Of a stretch of 64,000 nt of DNA, positions 24,790 to 33,939 are shown piece by piece; within the stretch, counting starts at the first letter, position 1; each line of letters begins with the position of its first letter. The DNA is from Oscillospiraceae bacterium. GTDB taxonomy: Bacteria > Bacillota > Clostridia > Oscillospirales > Oscillospiraceae. Made by a program: the position numbers and the translations under genes. Under the pieces are notes generated by a model that did not search any database, had not been told where the DNA came from, and worked only from the letters and a program-made list of their open reading frames with translations. The DNA lies in contig SVMF01000002.1 of assembly GCA_015067565.1 (NCBI GenBank), positions 62,001 to 126,000 of the forward strand, written 5' to 3'.

Positions 24790-26520
24790 ATGCTGAAACT
24801 GTTTCGCAATCTGACCTGGCGGGAAGCGATTTTGAGCCTGCTGAGTGTCGGACTGATCGTGGCGCAGGTCTGGCTGGACCTAAAGCTGCCGGATTATACG
24901 CAGGAGGTCACCTTACATCTGCAGATGCCCCATGTCGAGATCGGCAGCATCCTCGGCGCAGGCGGAAAGATGCTGCTGTGCGCATTTGGAAGTCTTGTCG
25001 CTTCGGTACTGACCTCCTTCTGCGTTGCACGCATTGCAACGAGCTTCGGTGCGTATTTGCGTATCCGTCTGTTCGACCGCGTGCAGGCCTTCTCCATGCA
25101 GGAGATCGGCGGCTTTTCCACCGCCTCGCTGATCACCCGCTCGACCAACGACATCATGCAGGTGCAGATGGCGCTGGTCATGGGCCTGCAGCTGATGGTC
25201 AAGGCGCCCATCATGGCCTCGTGGGCCATTGTAAAAATCGCGGATAAGAGCGTCCAATGGACCTTCTCCACAGGTGTGGCCATTGCGATCCTGTTGGTCA
25301 TGGTGGTCATTGTTATGGTTGCAGTCCTGCCTCGGTTCCGAAAGCTGCAGAAGCTGACCGACGAGATGAACCGCGTGACGCGTGAGAATCTGACGGGAAT
25401 CCGTGTAGTCCGTGCCTACAATGCTGAGGACTACCAGCAGGCCAAATTCGACGAGGCCAACGCCAATCTGACCGAGACGCATCTGTACACCCAAAGAATT
25501 CTGGCCACGATGATGCCGACCATCGGCTTGGTGATGAACGGCCTTTCCCTGGCGATCAACTGGATCGGCGCCTATCTCATTCAGGCGGCAGGCTTTGAGA
25601 TGAAGATGGAGCTGTTTTCCAACATGGTGACCTTCTTGGCCTATGCCATGCAGGTTGTGATCTCGTTTATGCTTTTGGTGGTCGTGTTCATCATGCTGCC
25701 TCGTGCGAGCGTATCTGCCAAGCGTATCCGTGAGGTGCTGGACACTGAGCCTGTCATCACCGACGGCGATCAGACCGAGGCACTGCGTCCGGGCGAGGTC
25801 GAGTTCCGAAATGTGAGCTTTGCCTACCCCGATAGCAAAGAGCCGGCCATCACCAATATTTCCTTCCGTGCCGAGCGTGGGCAGACGCTGGCCTTCATTG
25901 GCGCCACGGGCAGCGGCAAATCCACGGTGATCAACCTCATTCCGCGTTTTTATGATGCGACTGAGGGTGAGGTGCTTGTTGGCGGCCGTAATGTCCGCGA
26001 GTATACGCAGGAGGCACTGCGCAGCAGGCTCGGCTATGTTTCGCAGAAGGCCATTTTGTTCTCCGGCACGATAGAGAGCAATGTCGACTTCGGTGACAAC
26101 GACTGCCAAGAGGTACTCCCTGCGCTGCAAACGGCGCAGGCTGCGGAATTTGTGGAAAAAATGCACGACGGCATAAACAGCCATGTCGCCCAGGGCGGCA
26201 CGAACCTCTCAGGCGGCCAGAAGCAGCGTGTTTCTATTGCCCGTGCCATTGCCCGAGCGCCCGAAATTCTGATTTTTGACGATTCCTTCTCGGCGCTGGA
26301 CTTCCGCACCGACCGACTTCTGCGTGATGCGCTCAAAAAGCTCGATTCGACCAAGCTCATCGTGGCCCAGCGCATCGGCACGATCCGCGATGCCGATTGC
26401 ATCGTGGTTCTCGACGAGGGCGAGGCTGTCGGCATCGGCACGCACGAGGAGCTGATGCGCTCGTGCGAGACTTATCGACAGATCGCCTATTCCCAGCTTT
26501 CAAAGGAGGAATTGCAATGA
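24790..26520 (+). CDS. Heterodimeric ABC exporter subunit with degenerate ATP site
   Basis: 576 residues: six-helix exporter membrane domain (about 15-300) then a nucleotide-binding domain. Walker A GATGSGKST and signature LSGGQKQRVSIARA are intact. The catalytic glutamate after Walker B is Asp (ILIFDDSFSALD) and the H-loop histidine is Gln (LIVAQRIGTI), so its own Walker site cannot hydrolyse normally. That is the hallmark of one half of asymmetric exporters such as TM287/288 or BmrCD. The next gene, overlapping by ATGA, is the complementary half. Substrate is unknown; drug or lipid export is typical. Confidence 0.93.
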   Translation: MLKLFRNLTWREAILSLLSVGLIVAQVWLDLKLPDYTQEVTLHLQMPHVEIGSILGAGGKMLLCAFGSLVASVLTSFCVARIATSFGAYLRIRLFDRVQAFSMQEIGGFSTASLITRSTNDIMQVQMALVMGLQLMVKAPIMASWAIVKIADKSVQWTFSTGVAIAILLVMVVIVMVAVLPRFRKLQKLTDEMNRVTRENLTGIRVVRAYNAEDYQQAKFDEANANLTETHLYTQRILATMMPTIGLVMNGLSLAINWIGAYLIQAAGFEMKMELFSNMVTFLAYAMQVVISFMLLVVVFIMLPRASVSAKRIREVLDTEPVITDGDQTEALRPGEVEFRNVSFAYPDSKEPAITNISFRAERGQTLAFIGATGSGKSTVINLIPRFYDATEGEVLVGGRNVREYTQEALRSRLGYVSQKAILFSGTIESNVDFGDNDCQEVLPALQTAQAAEFVEKMHDGINSHVAQGGTNLSGGQKQRVSIARAIARAPEILIFDDSFSALDFRTDRLLRDALKKLDSTKLIVAQRIGTIRDADCIVVLDEGEAVGIGTHEELMRSCETYRQIAYSQLSKEELQ

Positions 26521-28343
26521 GCCCCCCTCGTAAGATCGAACAGCCCAAAGACCTTGTCGGCTCGTGGAAGCGGCTTCTGCGCTACAGCATCCGCTACAAA
26601 AGTCATCTGATTTTTGCTATGTTGTGCGCCGTCGGCGGCACGGTTTTGACCCTTCTGGGGCCCGACCGCCTTTCGGAGATGACAAATCTCATTTCCGCGC
26701 CCATGATGGGCGTGAAGGCCGCGGTGGAAAACGGCATTGACCCGACTACGCTGGATCTGCGCATCGACATGGCTGCCGTGCGGGACATTGGCATCACGCT
26801 TGCGGTTTTTTATGTCACGAGCATGCTCCTGTCGATGATGCAGGGGCGCGTAATGGCAACGGTGACGCAGCGGGTCTCGCAGAGCCTGCGCTGCGATATT
26901 TCCAAAAAAATCAACCGTCTGCCGATGTCCTTTTACAACCGAACCTCCACAGGTGACATTCTTTCGCGCGTGACGAACGATGTCGACACCATCGGCCAGT
27001 CACTCAATCAGAGCATCTCTACCCTCGTCACTTCTGCAACACAGCTGCTCGGTGCGCTGATTTTGATGTTTGCGCATAATGTGCTTCTGACCCTGACGGC
27101 CATTTTGGCAAGCGTCTTGGGCTTCATCCTGATGTTTTTGATCATGGGGCGCAGCCAGAAATATTTCATGCGCCAGCAGGAAAACCTCGGCAAGGTCAAC
27201 GGCCACATCGAGGAAATTTACGCAGGGCATAATGTCGTCAAAGCCTACAACGGAGAAAAAGCCGCACGAAAGACCTTCGTGCAGCTCAACGAGACGCTCC
27301 GCGGCAGCGGCTTCAAGGCGATGTGCCTTTCCAGCCTCATGCAGCCGTTGATGGGCTTCATCGGGAATTTAGGCTATGTTGCCGTGTGTGTCGTCGGTGG
27401 GCTTCTGGTGCTCGACGGTGCCGTCGGCATCGGCACGATCGTCGCCTTTATCATGTACAACCGTCTGTTCACCCAGCCGCTTTCGCAGGTGGCGCAGACC
27501 ATGCAGTCGTTGCAGTCAGCCGCAGCCGCCGGGGAACGAGTCTTTGGCTTTTTGGATGCTGAAGAGATGTCCGACGAGAGTGAAAAGACTCCGAAGCTCG
27601 GTGCGGTCAAGGGTCTGGTCGAGTTTGAACATGTCCGCTTCGGCTACGAGGATTCCGAGAGAATTGTCATCCACGACTTCTCCGCTGTGGCAAAGCCGGG
27701 GCAGAAGATCGCCATTGTCGGCCCCACGGGCGCAGGTAAGACCACACTGGTGAATCTGCTCATGCGCTTCCACGAGCTCAAGGGCGGTCAGATCCGCATC
27801 GACGGTGTGCCCATCGAGGAGATGAGCCGTGAGGAGGTGCACGCACAGTTTTGCATGGTGCTGCAGGATACGTGGCTGTTCGAGGGCACATTGCGCGAAA
27901 ATCTGATCTATTGCTCTGAGAATGTTTCTGAGGAGAAGATGAAGGCCGCCTGTAAGGCCGTGGGTCTGGATCATTTTGTCAAGACGCTGCCCAACGGCTA
28001 TGACACGGTGCTCAACGAGAATGTCAGCCTCTCGCAGGGAGAAAAGCAGCAGCTTACCATCGCCCGTGCAATGATCGCCGACAAACCCATGTTGATCCTC
28101 GACGAGGCGACCAGCTCCGTCGATACGAGAACCGAGCTGAAAATTCAAAAAGCCATGGATCAGCTCATGCGTGAGCGCACGAGCTTCGTCATTGCGCACA
28201 GACTGTCCACCATCAAGGATGCAGACCTCATTCTGGTGCTGCGAGACGGCGACGTGGTCGAGAGCGGCACGCACGAGGCATTGCTCGAACAAAACGGCTT
28301 TTACGCTGAGCTGTATAATAGCCAATTTGATAAAAGTGCTTGA
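26517..28343 (+). CDS. Heterodimeric ABC exporter subunit with catalytic Walker site
   Basis: 608 residues. Six-helix membrane domain, with a long extracytoplasmic loop of about 50 residues between helices 1 and 2 (MTNLISAPMMGVKAAVENG). NBD has Walker A GPTGAGKTT, canonical Walker B MLILDEATSSVD and H-loop VIAHRLSTI, but a signature weakened to VSLSQGEKQQ. In the dimer, the good Walker A/B here pairs with the good LSGGQ of the partner to form the single active site. Start ATG 26517 lies in an ATGA overlap with GGAGG upstream. Confidence 0.93.
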   Translation: MSPPRKIEQPKDLVGSWKRLLRYSIRYKSHLIFAMLCAVGGTVLTLLGPDRLSEMTNLISAPMMGVKAAVENGIDPTTLDLRIDMAAVRDIGITLAVFYVTSMLLSMMQGRVMATVTQRVSQSLRCDISKKINRLPMSFYNRTSTGDILSRVTNDVDTIGQSLNQSISTLVTSATQLLGALILMFAHNVLLTLTAILASVLGFILMFLIMGRSQKYFMRQQENLGKVNGHIEEIYAGHNVVKAYNGEKAARKTFVQLNETLRGSGFKAMCLSSLMQPLMGFIGNLGYVAVCVVGGLLVLDGAVGIGTIVAFIMYNRLFTQPLSQVAQTMQSLQSAAAAGERVFGFLDAEEMSDESEKTPKLGAVKGLVEFEHVRFGYEDSERIVIHDFSAVAKPGQKIAIVGPTGAGKTTLVNLLMRFHELKGGQIRIDGVPIEEMSREEVHAQFCMVLQDTWLFEGTLRENLIYCSENVSEEKMKAACKAVGLDHFVKTLPNGYDTVLNENVSLSQGEKQQLTIARAMIADKPMLILDEATSSVDTRTELKIQKAMDQLMRERTSFVIAHRLSTIKDADLILVLRDGDVVESGTHEALLEQNGFYAELYNSQFDKSA

Positions 28344-28360
28344 AAGAAAGAGAGAAAGCT

Positions 28361-29002
28361 ATGAAATTCGAGGGTTTTTCCCCTGAAACGATGGATTTTT
28401 TGTGGGGAATTCGTTTCAACAATAACCGAGAATGGTTCATGGAGCACAAGCAGGATTACCAGACTTACCTCTATGAGCCGATGAAGGCGCTGGCAAACGA
28501 GGTTGCCTCGGCCTTTGAGCAGACGGACGGTCTGCGACTGCACATCTCACGCATCTATAAGGATATGCGGATGCACCCGACCAAGTTCTACAAGGAGAGT
28601 CTGTGGTTCTGCCTGCGCAGGGATGGCGGCCTGTGGCTGTCGCACCCGTGTCTGTGCTTTGAGGTGCGGCCCGAGGGTTACCGCTACGGCTTCATCTATC
28701 CCGTGCCGACCACAGCCGATCTGCAGGCGCTTCGCAGCAAAATCGCAGACCATGCAGACGAATTTGTCAAGATGGTCAGAAAGGCGGAGCAGGACAGCGG
28801 CATTCGGCTCGACGGCGACCGCTACAAGCGCCCCAAGCCTTGCGACAATGAGAAAATTGCCGAATTTTTCGGAATGAAAAATTTTCTGGCATTGCATGAG
28901 GGCGAACCGGACGAGCTCCTGTTCTCGCCGAAGCTGGCCGAGGAGGTCAAAAAGGTCCTGCTCGCCTGGCTCCCTGTGCACGAATTCTGCCGAAATATTT
29001 AG
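28361..29002 (+). CDS. DUF2461-family protein
   Basis: 213 residues, matching the DUF2461 (TIGR02453) family: FLWGIRFNNNREWFMEHKQDY near the N-terminus, RIYKDMRMHPTKFYKESLWFCLRR and the aromatic-rich FEVRPEGYRYGFIY core. Function of the family is unknown; the fold is unrelated to known enzymes. It begins 17 bp after the ABC exporter operon and probably is its last cistron. The ATG at 28361 is chosen because an in-frame ATG 21 bases upstream overlaps the ribosome site. Confidence 0.85.
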   Translation: MKFEGFSPETMDFLWGIRFNNNREWFMEHKQDYQTYLYEPMKALANEVASAFEQTDGLRLHISRIYKDMRMHPTKFYKESLWFCLRRDGGLWLSHPCLCFEVRPEGYRYGFIYPVPTTADLQALRSKIADHADEFVKMVRKAEQDSGIRLDGDRYKRPKPCDNEKIAEFFGMKNFLALHEGEPDELLFSPKLAEEVKKVLLAWLPVHEFCRNI

Positions 29003-29084
29003 ACCCGCTCCTGCCGACGGCATACAAAGGTGTCTGTGTAGGTGCGTCCGGGAAGCTGCGCGAGCACGATTTCGGATGCATGAA

Positions 29085-29118
29085 CAAAAAAGCCTTCCCC
29101 GGTTCAGGGAAGGCTCGA
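29085..29118 (-). terminator. Terminator of the Dabb-GIY-YIG operon
   Basis: Minus strand AGCCTTCCCT, short loop, GGGGAAGGCT followed by TTTTTTG. Confidence 0.85.
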
Positions 29119-29158
29119 TACATAAAAATTGCGATGGAACGAATCGACATTTCTGTCG

Positions 29159-29419
29159 TCATATCACACAAGCGGTGCCTGCGATGAGTGCCTGCTTTTG
29201 CTCCCGTGTGAGGCGCTTGATGGCATACTCCCGCTTCAGCGCCGAGGACATATCCTCGCACGGCTCTAAATACACCGGCTCGAGCGGCGTACGGCCGCGG
29301 GTATACTTGGCACCCTTGCCGGCACGATGTGCGGCCAATCGTTTGTCAAAATCATCCGTTGCGCCCGTGTAGAGCGTGCCGTCCTTGCAGCGCAGGATGT
29401 AGACGCACCATTGCTTCAT
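29159..29419 (-). CDS. GIY-YIG nuclease-domain protein (UPF0213/YhbQ type)
   Basis: 86 residues, a complete minimal GIY-YIG domain: CVYILRCKDGTLYTGATDD carries the Y-x10-YTG catalytic strand pair, followed by RLAAHRAGKGAKYT with catalytic Arg/His-region and E in ALKREYAIKRL. Family members are small structure-dependent or single-strand nucleases of unclear physiological role. It overlaps the upstream Dabb gene by ATGA, so both are co-translated. Confidence 0.92.
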   Translation of the reverse strand: MKQWCVYILRCKDGTLYTGATDDFDKRLAAHRAGKGAKYTRGRTPLEPVYLEPCEDMSSALKREYAIKRLTREQKQALIAGTACVI

Positions 29420-29694
29420 ACTTCCACATCAATGGCGCAGCGTGACACGCAGATTTGCTTGCACAGCGCAGCAACCTCCATATGACGGGGATCGGTCTTG
29501 TAGCGCTCGACATCCTCGAGCGTGTCAAAATCGCTGGTCAGAACGGCATCAAACTCGGCATTTTCGACCGCCGAACGACGCACGGACAGTGCGCGGATGC
29601 ACTCGATTGTTCCGTAAAGACCTTCCAAACGGGACAAAAACTCGCTCGGATCGGCTCCTTCTTTGAATTTCCACATGACAATATGACGGATCAT
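29416..29694 (-). CDS. Stress-responsive alpha/beta-barrel (Dabb) domain protein
   Basis: 92 residues from ATG 29694 (GGGAGGTGG before it). MIRHIVMWKFKEG at the start, followed by a ferredoxin-like half-barrel and TDPRHMEVAALCKQ near the end, is the Dabb pattern. These form dimeric barrels; some are enzymes or heme/lipid-binding proteins, most have no assigned function. An upstream in-frame start at 29751 would extend into repeat copy C and is rejected. Confidence 0.85.
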   Translation of the reverse strand: MIRHIVMWKFKEGADPSEFLSRLEGLYGTIECIRALSVRRSAVENAEFDAVLTSDFDTLEDVERYKTDPRHMEVAALCKQICVSRCAIDVEV

Positions 29695-29728
29695 GGCTTC
29701 CACCTCCCAATTTGATAGTCCTATTTTA

Positions 29729-29982
29729 ATGTCTGCTGAATAAGTCGCCATAGCGACTTATTCGTGCGGCATCGCCGCAAATTGCATAAAAACGGCTCTT
29801 TTTAACCGTTTTTATGCAATTCAGACATGTAAACAATGTGTATTTTCGTTGGTGCATCGCAATGCACCAAGGAAAGGTGCAAGGTTTTTGCGGTAAAACC
29901 GCCAAAATCCTTGCACTTGAACAACGCATAATAGCCCTGAAAGCCTTGGCTTGCAAGGGCTTTCGCGTTGTTCAGTACACAT
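29729..29982 (-). mobile_element. Double-cloverleaf repeat element, full copy C
   Basis: 254 bp, same orientation as copy B and more diverged. Closing stems: ATGTCTG (29729-29735) with CAGACAT (29822-29828), spacer GTAAACA (29829-29835), ATGTGTA (29836-29842) with TACACAT (29976-29982). Three stems differ from A/B on both arms so that pairing is kept. A perfect TATTTTA direct repeat flanks it (29722-29728 and 29983-29989). It occupies the gap between the Dabb gene and the lipoprotein gene, which are divergent. Confidence 0.87.
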
Positions 29983-30036
29983 TATTTTATAAAATTTCAC
30001 CCGAAAAGTCAATCACCCTACAAAGGAGGAATTTCG

Positions 30037-30267
30037 ATGAAAAAACTGATGTTTGTACTTGTGCTTGCGATGCTGCTGTGCGGCTGCCGTGAGGGCAAGC
30101 AGGAAACGAGCGAATCGACCGCCGCCACAACCTACGGCTTCGGCACCAAAACGCCTTTTGAGGCCTCCGAGCTGCGCCCGAGCCCCAACCGTTACGAGAT
30201 CGACGAGCCCGAACCCGTCCGCCCACCGGTCGAGGCAGAGCAGTTCAGCGAGGCCGCTTCGGAATAA
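30037..30267 (+). CDS. Small predicted lipoprotein
   Basis: 76 residues. A lipoprotein signal peptide with lipobox LLCGC (Cys at about 18) is followed by an acidic, proline-rich, disordered mature region (about 58 residues) without recognisable domain. AAAGGAGG lies 7 bases before the ATG. It would be exported and anchored to the membrane's outer face. It lies directly upstream of the parvulin gene, which has its own promoter. Function unknown. Confidence 0.7.
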   Translation: MKKLMFVLVLAMLLCGCREGKQETSESTAATTYGFGTKTPFEASELRPSPNRYEIDEPEPVRPPVEAEQFSEAASE

Positions 30268-30281
30268 TTTGAAAATTTGCA

Positions 30282-30309
30282 TTGAAATTCAGAAAAACTA
30301 TGATATAAT
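30282..30309 (+). promoter_or_regulatory. Promoter of the parvulin foldase gene
   Basis: TTGAAA (30282-30287), 16 bp, TATAAT (30304-30309), 34 bp before the start. Confidence 0.75.
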
Positions 30310-30342
30310 AGAGAAACCAATCTTTATGCAGGAGAAATGAAT

Positions 30343-31710
30343 ATGGAAGAAAATCAGAAGAAAATCCCACTGTGGTTTATTATTCCGGTGATCGTGCTGG
30401 TGGCCGCGGTCGCAATTTTGATCGTTTTGCTGGTCAGTGGCGGCAAGGACGAGGACAAGAAGCCTACGGAGAGCGCAGCACTTGAGTCCCTGCCCGACGG
30501 TTCTGAAGAACCGGGCGAGAGTCCCGATGAGGAGACGGAGCCGACCGATCCGACCGATCCGGCCGATCCGACTGAGAGTCCCGCTCTGGCTCTGACGAGC
30601 TACACTGTTTTGGAGGCAATGCCCACCGACGAGAACATGAGCGCTGTGGTTGCCCTCAATGCCGACGGTGCGCAGATCCTCACCAACAGCCGCCTGCAGA
30701 TCTACTACTGGATGCAGTTCTACAACTTCCTCAGCACTTACGGCGACTATGCCGCCATGCTGGGACTTGATACGAGCAAGCCGCTCGATCAGCAGCCTTC
30801 GATGGCCGAGGGCCTGACCTGGGAGCAGTACTTCCTCCAGCAGGCTGCCAACCATTTCCATGAGGACTACGCTTTGGCGCAGGCTGCGCTTGCAAACGGC
30901 TACACTCTGACGGCAGAGGATGAGGCCAACATTGCCGACCTCGAGGATCCCGAGGGTCAATTTGCCGCAGAGGCCAAGGGCTTTGGCTACGATTCCGTCG
31001 AGAAATACCTGCAGGCCAACTTCGGCGACGGCGTGGGCGTGAAGGATTATCAAGACTATCTGCGCACCTACTATGGCGCCTATGGCTACTACATGGACAA
31101 GCAGGATGCCGTCAAGGCAACCTTCTCCAAGGAAGATGTCGAGGCACATTTTGACAGCAATGCCGAGAACTTTGCCGGCATAACCAAGACCGACAAGCCG
31201 AATGTTTCCGTCCGCCACATCCTCATCAGCGTTGAGGGAGAGAAGGATGAGAACGATGAATTCACCGCAGAGGCCTGGGCCGCAGCGGAGAAGACAGCAA
31301 ACGATATCTACAACACATGGCTGAGCAATCCGACCGAGGAGCATTTCATCGAGCTGGCCAAGGAGCACACGACCGATCCCGGCTCGAAGGAGAACGGCGG
31401 TCTGTATGAGGATGTCTATGTCGGCCAGATGGTGGCCGAGTTCAACGACTGGTGCTTTGCTGACGGCCGTAAGCCCGGTGACCATGGCATCGTCAAGACG
31501 AGTGACTATGGCTATCACATTATGTACTTTGTCAAGCAGGGTGATAAGCTGGCTTGGTACGAGACAGCGCTTCAGGATTTGATCAAGCTGGAAATGAATG
31601 CGCTCATCGACGAGGTCACGGCCAAGTATCCGATCGACTTCAAGTACGCCAATGTGCGTATTTTCGACATGATCACCAGCCGTATGGAAGGCATGACCAC
31701 AGAAGAATAA
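30343..31710 (+). CDS. Membrane-anchored parvulin-type peptidyl-prolyl isomerase (PrsA/SurA-like)
   Basis: 455 residues. Single N-terminal membrane helix (about 9-31, no lipobox), then an acidic Thr/Pro/Asp linker (to about 80), a SurA/PrsA-type N-lobe, and a parvulin domain from VRHILISVEG to GIVKTSDYGYHIMYFV (residues about 285-420) with the usual His pair and FxELA-like HFIELAKEHTTDPGSKENGG. It helps exported proteins fold outside the membrane. Two ATGs are close; the one at 30343 has better spacing (9) from AGGAG. Divergent-convergent neighbour alr shares the terminator downstream. Confidence 0.9.
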   Translation: MEENQKKIPLWFIIPVIVLVAAVAILIVLLVSGGKDEDKKPTESAALESLPDGSEEPGESPDEETEPTDPTDPADPTESPALALTSYTVLEAMPTDENMSAVVALNADGAQILTNSRLQIYYWMQFYNFLSTYGDYAAMLGLDTSKPLDQQPSMAEGLTWEQYFLQQAANHFHEDYALAQAALANGYTLTAEDEANIADLEDPEGQFAAEAKGFGYDSVEKYLQANFGDGVGVKDYQDYLRTYYGAYGYYMDKQDAVKATFSKEDVEAHFDSNAENFAGITKTDKPNVSVRHILISVEGEKDENDEFTAEAWAAAEKTANDIYNTWLSNPTEEHFIELAKEHTTDPGSKENGGLYEDVYVGQMVAEFNDWCFADGRKPGDHGIVKTSDYGYHIMYFVKQGDKLAWYETALQDLIKLEMNALIDEVTAKYPIDFKYANVRIFDMITSRMEGMTTEE

Positions 31711-31713
31711 AAA

Positions 31714-31757
31714 CCATCGGCACATTTTCGCTTCTGCGAAAATGTGCCGATTTTTTA
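31714..31757. terminator. Bidirectional terminator between parvulin gene and alr
   Basis: ATCGGCACATTTTCGC/GCGAAAATGTGCCGAT then TTTTTT; it also overlaps the alr stop codon. Confidence 0.92.
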
Positions 31758-32813
31758 TTTGTATTCTACGGGCAGACCGTTGCGGTGCAGGGGATTGAGG
31801 GAGATGATCACCTCGTCACCCGGCTTGATGGAAAGACCTGTGACATCAACTGCACAGTGCAGCATCCCGATCGCGCCGACCACGGTGCAGGTTCTGCCTC
31901 CGACTTTAACGGTCGGAAGGGTCGGTTTCAGAAATGTTTTCAGATTGGACAGGATCCCACGGATGCTGTCACGGCGGCGACTGCGATCCTCCTTGCAGCT
32001 GACCTGAAAGCCATGGAACCAGCCGACAGGGACGATGGCAAGCGTGGTATCTCGTTTGGCCTTGAAGATCGCACCGTAGCCGGTGGACTGTCCCTTTTTC
32101 AGGCAGTGCAGCTCGTCGATGTGTGTTTGCACATGGCCGACGGGTTGAAGCTTCGTGGGGAAGGAAAGTCTTCCCAAAATGGCCGAGCCGAGGCGAACGG
32201 CATCCAGATGCATTTGTGGAAACTTGAAAAAGGCTGAGGAATTGCAGCAATGCGCCATGCCGGGGTCGATACCGCGGCTGCGCAGGGCATCCAAAACACC
32301 GCAAAATGCGTCAAAGGAACGCTTTGTGGCCCCGTCGTCGCAGAAAGCGCAGGGGAAATGTGTGTAGATGCCGCACACCTTACAGGTTTCATAGACCGAT
32401 GCGATTTCCTCGAGTTGCGAGGGCGCAAAGCCGAAGCGACCCATGCCGGTGTCGATTTTCAGATGTACCTCGGCATTTGCCTCGGCAGCAGCCTCGGCGC
32501 TTTCCATGGAGCCGACGGTCACAATGACCCGCAGAGCGGCAAGCTCAGCCAGCACGTCCCGATCCGTGATGCTGCGCAGCATCAGGATCTGCACATTGTC
32601 CAGGCCGTTTTCACGCAGAAGCCGTGCTTCGCGCAATTCCGTGACGCAGAAACGGTCAATTCCCTGCGCATACAGCAGCTGCGCCAGCGGCAAGGCACCC
32701 AGACCGTAGCCGTCGCCCTTGATGACCGCCCAGATGGGAACCCCGTTTGCCAGACGCTTGAGCTGCCCGATGTTGTGGGAAAGATCGCTGCGATTTACGA
32801 CATAAGCACTCAT
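31755..32813 (-). CDS. alr: Alanine racemase
   Basis: 352 residues, slightly short for the family (about 370-390). PLP lysine K32 in VIKGDGYGLG, TGMGRFGF in the barrel, and the catalytic tyrosine in KKGQSTGYGAIF. Interconverts L- and D-alanine for peptidoglycan. The usual KADAYGHG is altered to KGDGYGLG, so a related amino-acid racemase activity cannot be excluded. Overlaps the FemAB gene by ATGA, linking it to peptidoglycan assembly. Confidence 0.88.
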   Translation of the reverse strand: MSAYVVNRSDLSHNIGQLKRLANGVPIWAVIKGDGYGLGALPLAQLLYAQGIDRFCVTELREARLLRENGLDNVQILMLRSITDRDVLAELAALRVIVTVGSMESAEAAAEANAEVHLKIDTGMGRFGFAPSQLEEIASVYETCKVCGIYTHFPCAFCDDGATKRSFDAFCGVLDALRSRGIDPGMAHCCNSSAFFKFPQMHLDAVRLGSAILGRLSFPTKLQPVGHVQTHIDELHCLKKGQSTGYGAIFKAKRDTTLAIVPVGWFHGFQVSCKEDRSRRRDSIRGILSNLKTFLKPTLPTVKVGGRTCTVVGAIGMLHCAVDVTGLSIKPGDEVIISLNPLHRNGLPVEYK

Positions 32814-33880
32814 GCCTGATCCTTCTTTCGATGCTTGAGCATATAGACCTTGGCGGCCAGCGACTTGTACGCAAGGCTGCCCTTTTCTGCGATGAAATAG
32901 GCCAATTTGTTCTGCACAAAGTCATATTCTCCGACAAATTCGGTGAAATCGCCGCCGAAGCCCTGCTTGAAGCGGAACAGACCATAGTGCGGATTGTCCT
33001 CGGACACATCGCCCGAAACACCGCGGAAATCATACACGCGGCAGTTGTTTTCAATCGCCCATTGGATCATGCTCCACTGCAGCAGATAATTGGGCATCAG
33101 GTTGCGGTGCACGTTGGAGCTTGCACCGTAGAGATACCACACCTTGTCGCCGTACAAGATGGCGAGCGTGCCTGCGATTGGCTGACCCTCAAAGAATGCC
33201 ATGTACAATCGACATTTGTCGCCCAGATTGTCCAGCATATTGGCAAAATACTCGGGCGGACGGGTGGCAAAGTTGTCGCGGACACCCGTTTCGACCATGA
33301 TTCGTGCGAATTCGGGCACCATTTCCTTGCCGCAGAGGCGAATTTCGACACCCTTCTTGCCTGCCAGGCGGATGTTGTAGCGCCATTTCTGATGGAAGCT
33401 GGCCATGACCTCCTCCTCGCTGCGGCCGTTGAGATACAGACGGAAGACATATTTCGGCTGGATGGCCTCGAAATTCTTGCCCGTGTCACGGGTCTTGAAG
33501 CCGAAGTCCTCCAGCATTTTGGCAAATTCGGTGTTGCTCGAGGGGACATCGGGGTCCATCTTGATGACATAGGCCTTTTCCTGCTTGGCAAGCTTCTTGG
33601 CTGCCTCAACCAGCTCGCCGAAGGTCTCGCGGTCGTCTAAGTCGCACACGGGGCCACGGCAGGCATACATCATATTCTTGCGGACAACGGGCATCTTGCG
33701 GATCAGGAAGGACAGCGCGCCCTTGATCCGGCCGTCCTGGCCGCGGCAGAGGATCGCACGCCACTTCCACGCAGGCTTCTGCTTGGCCCAAAGGGAGGAC
33801 TGGGCAAAATGGCCCTCGGGGTGGCTCTGTAAAAATGCCTCAAACTCCGCTAAATTTTTTTCATTTACAAACTCGGTCAT
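32810..33880 (-). CDS. FemAB-family peptidoglycan interpeptide-bridge aminoacyltransferase
   Basis: 356 residues: two GNAT-like halves with FHQKWRYNIRLAGKKGVEIR in the middle and YDFRGVSGDVSEDNPHYGLFRFKQGFGG near the end, the FemAB/Fem-X signature. It uses aminoacyl-tRNA to add an amino acid to the lysine or DAP side chain of lipid-linked peptidoglycan precursors. The amino acid is not predictable from sequence. It lacks the coiled-coil arm of staphylococcal FemA, as do most clostridial members. Co-transcribed with alr. Confidence 0.9.
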   Translation of the reverse strand: MTEFVNEKNLAEFEAFLQSHPEGHFAQSSLWAKQKPAWKWRAILCRGQDGRIKGALSFLIRKMPVVRKNMMYACRGPVCDLDDRETFGELVEAAKKLAKQEKAYVIKMDPDVPSSNTEFAKMLEDFGFKTRDTGKNFEAIQPKYVFRLYLNGRSEEEVMASFHQKWRYNIRLAGKKGVEIRLCGKEMVPEFARIMVETGVRDNFATRPPEYFANMLDNLGDKCRLYMAFFEGQPIAGTLAILYGDKVWYLYGASSNVHRNLMPNYLLQWSMIQWAIENNCRVYDFRGVSGDVSEDNPHYGLFRFKQGFGGDFTEFVGEYDFVQNKLAYFIAEKGSLAYKSLAAKVYMLKHRKKDQA

Positions 33881-33939
33881 AATATTTCTCCAAACATTCG
33901 ATTTTCCTCAGTTTAGCACAAATGCTGCCATTTTGCAAG

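Noticed and set aside
29416-29751. Longer Dabb protein starting at 29751
   Set aside because: It would begin inside the structured repeat; ATG 29694 has a ribosome site and gives the normal N-terminus.
30298-31725. 475-codon minus-strand frame opposite the parvulin gene
   Set aside because: Starts in the terminator and is antisense to a gene with intact parvulin motifs, good promoter and ribosome site.
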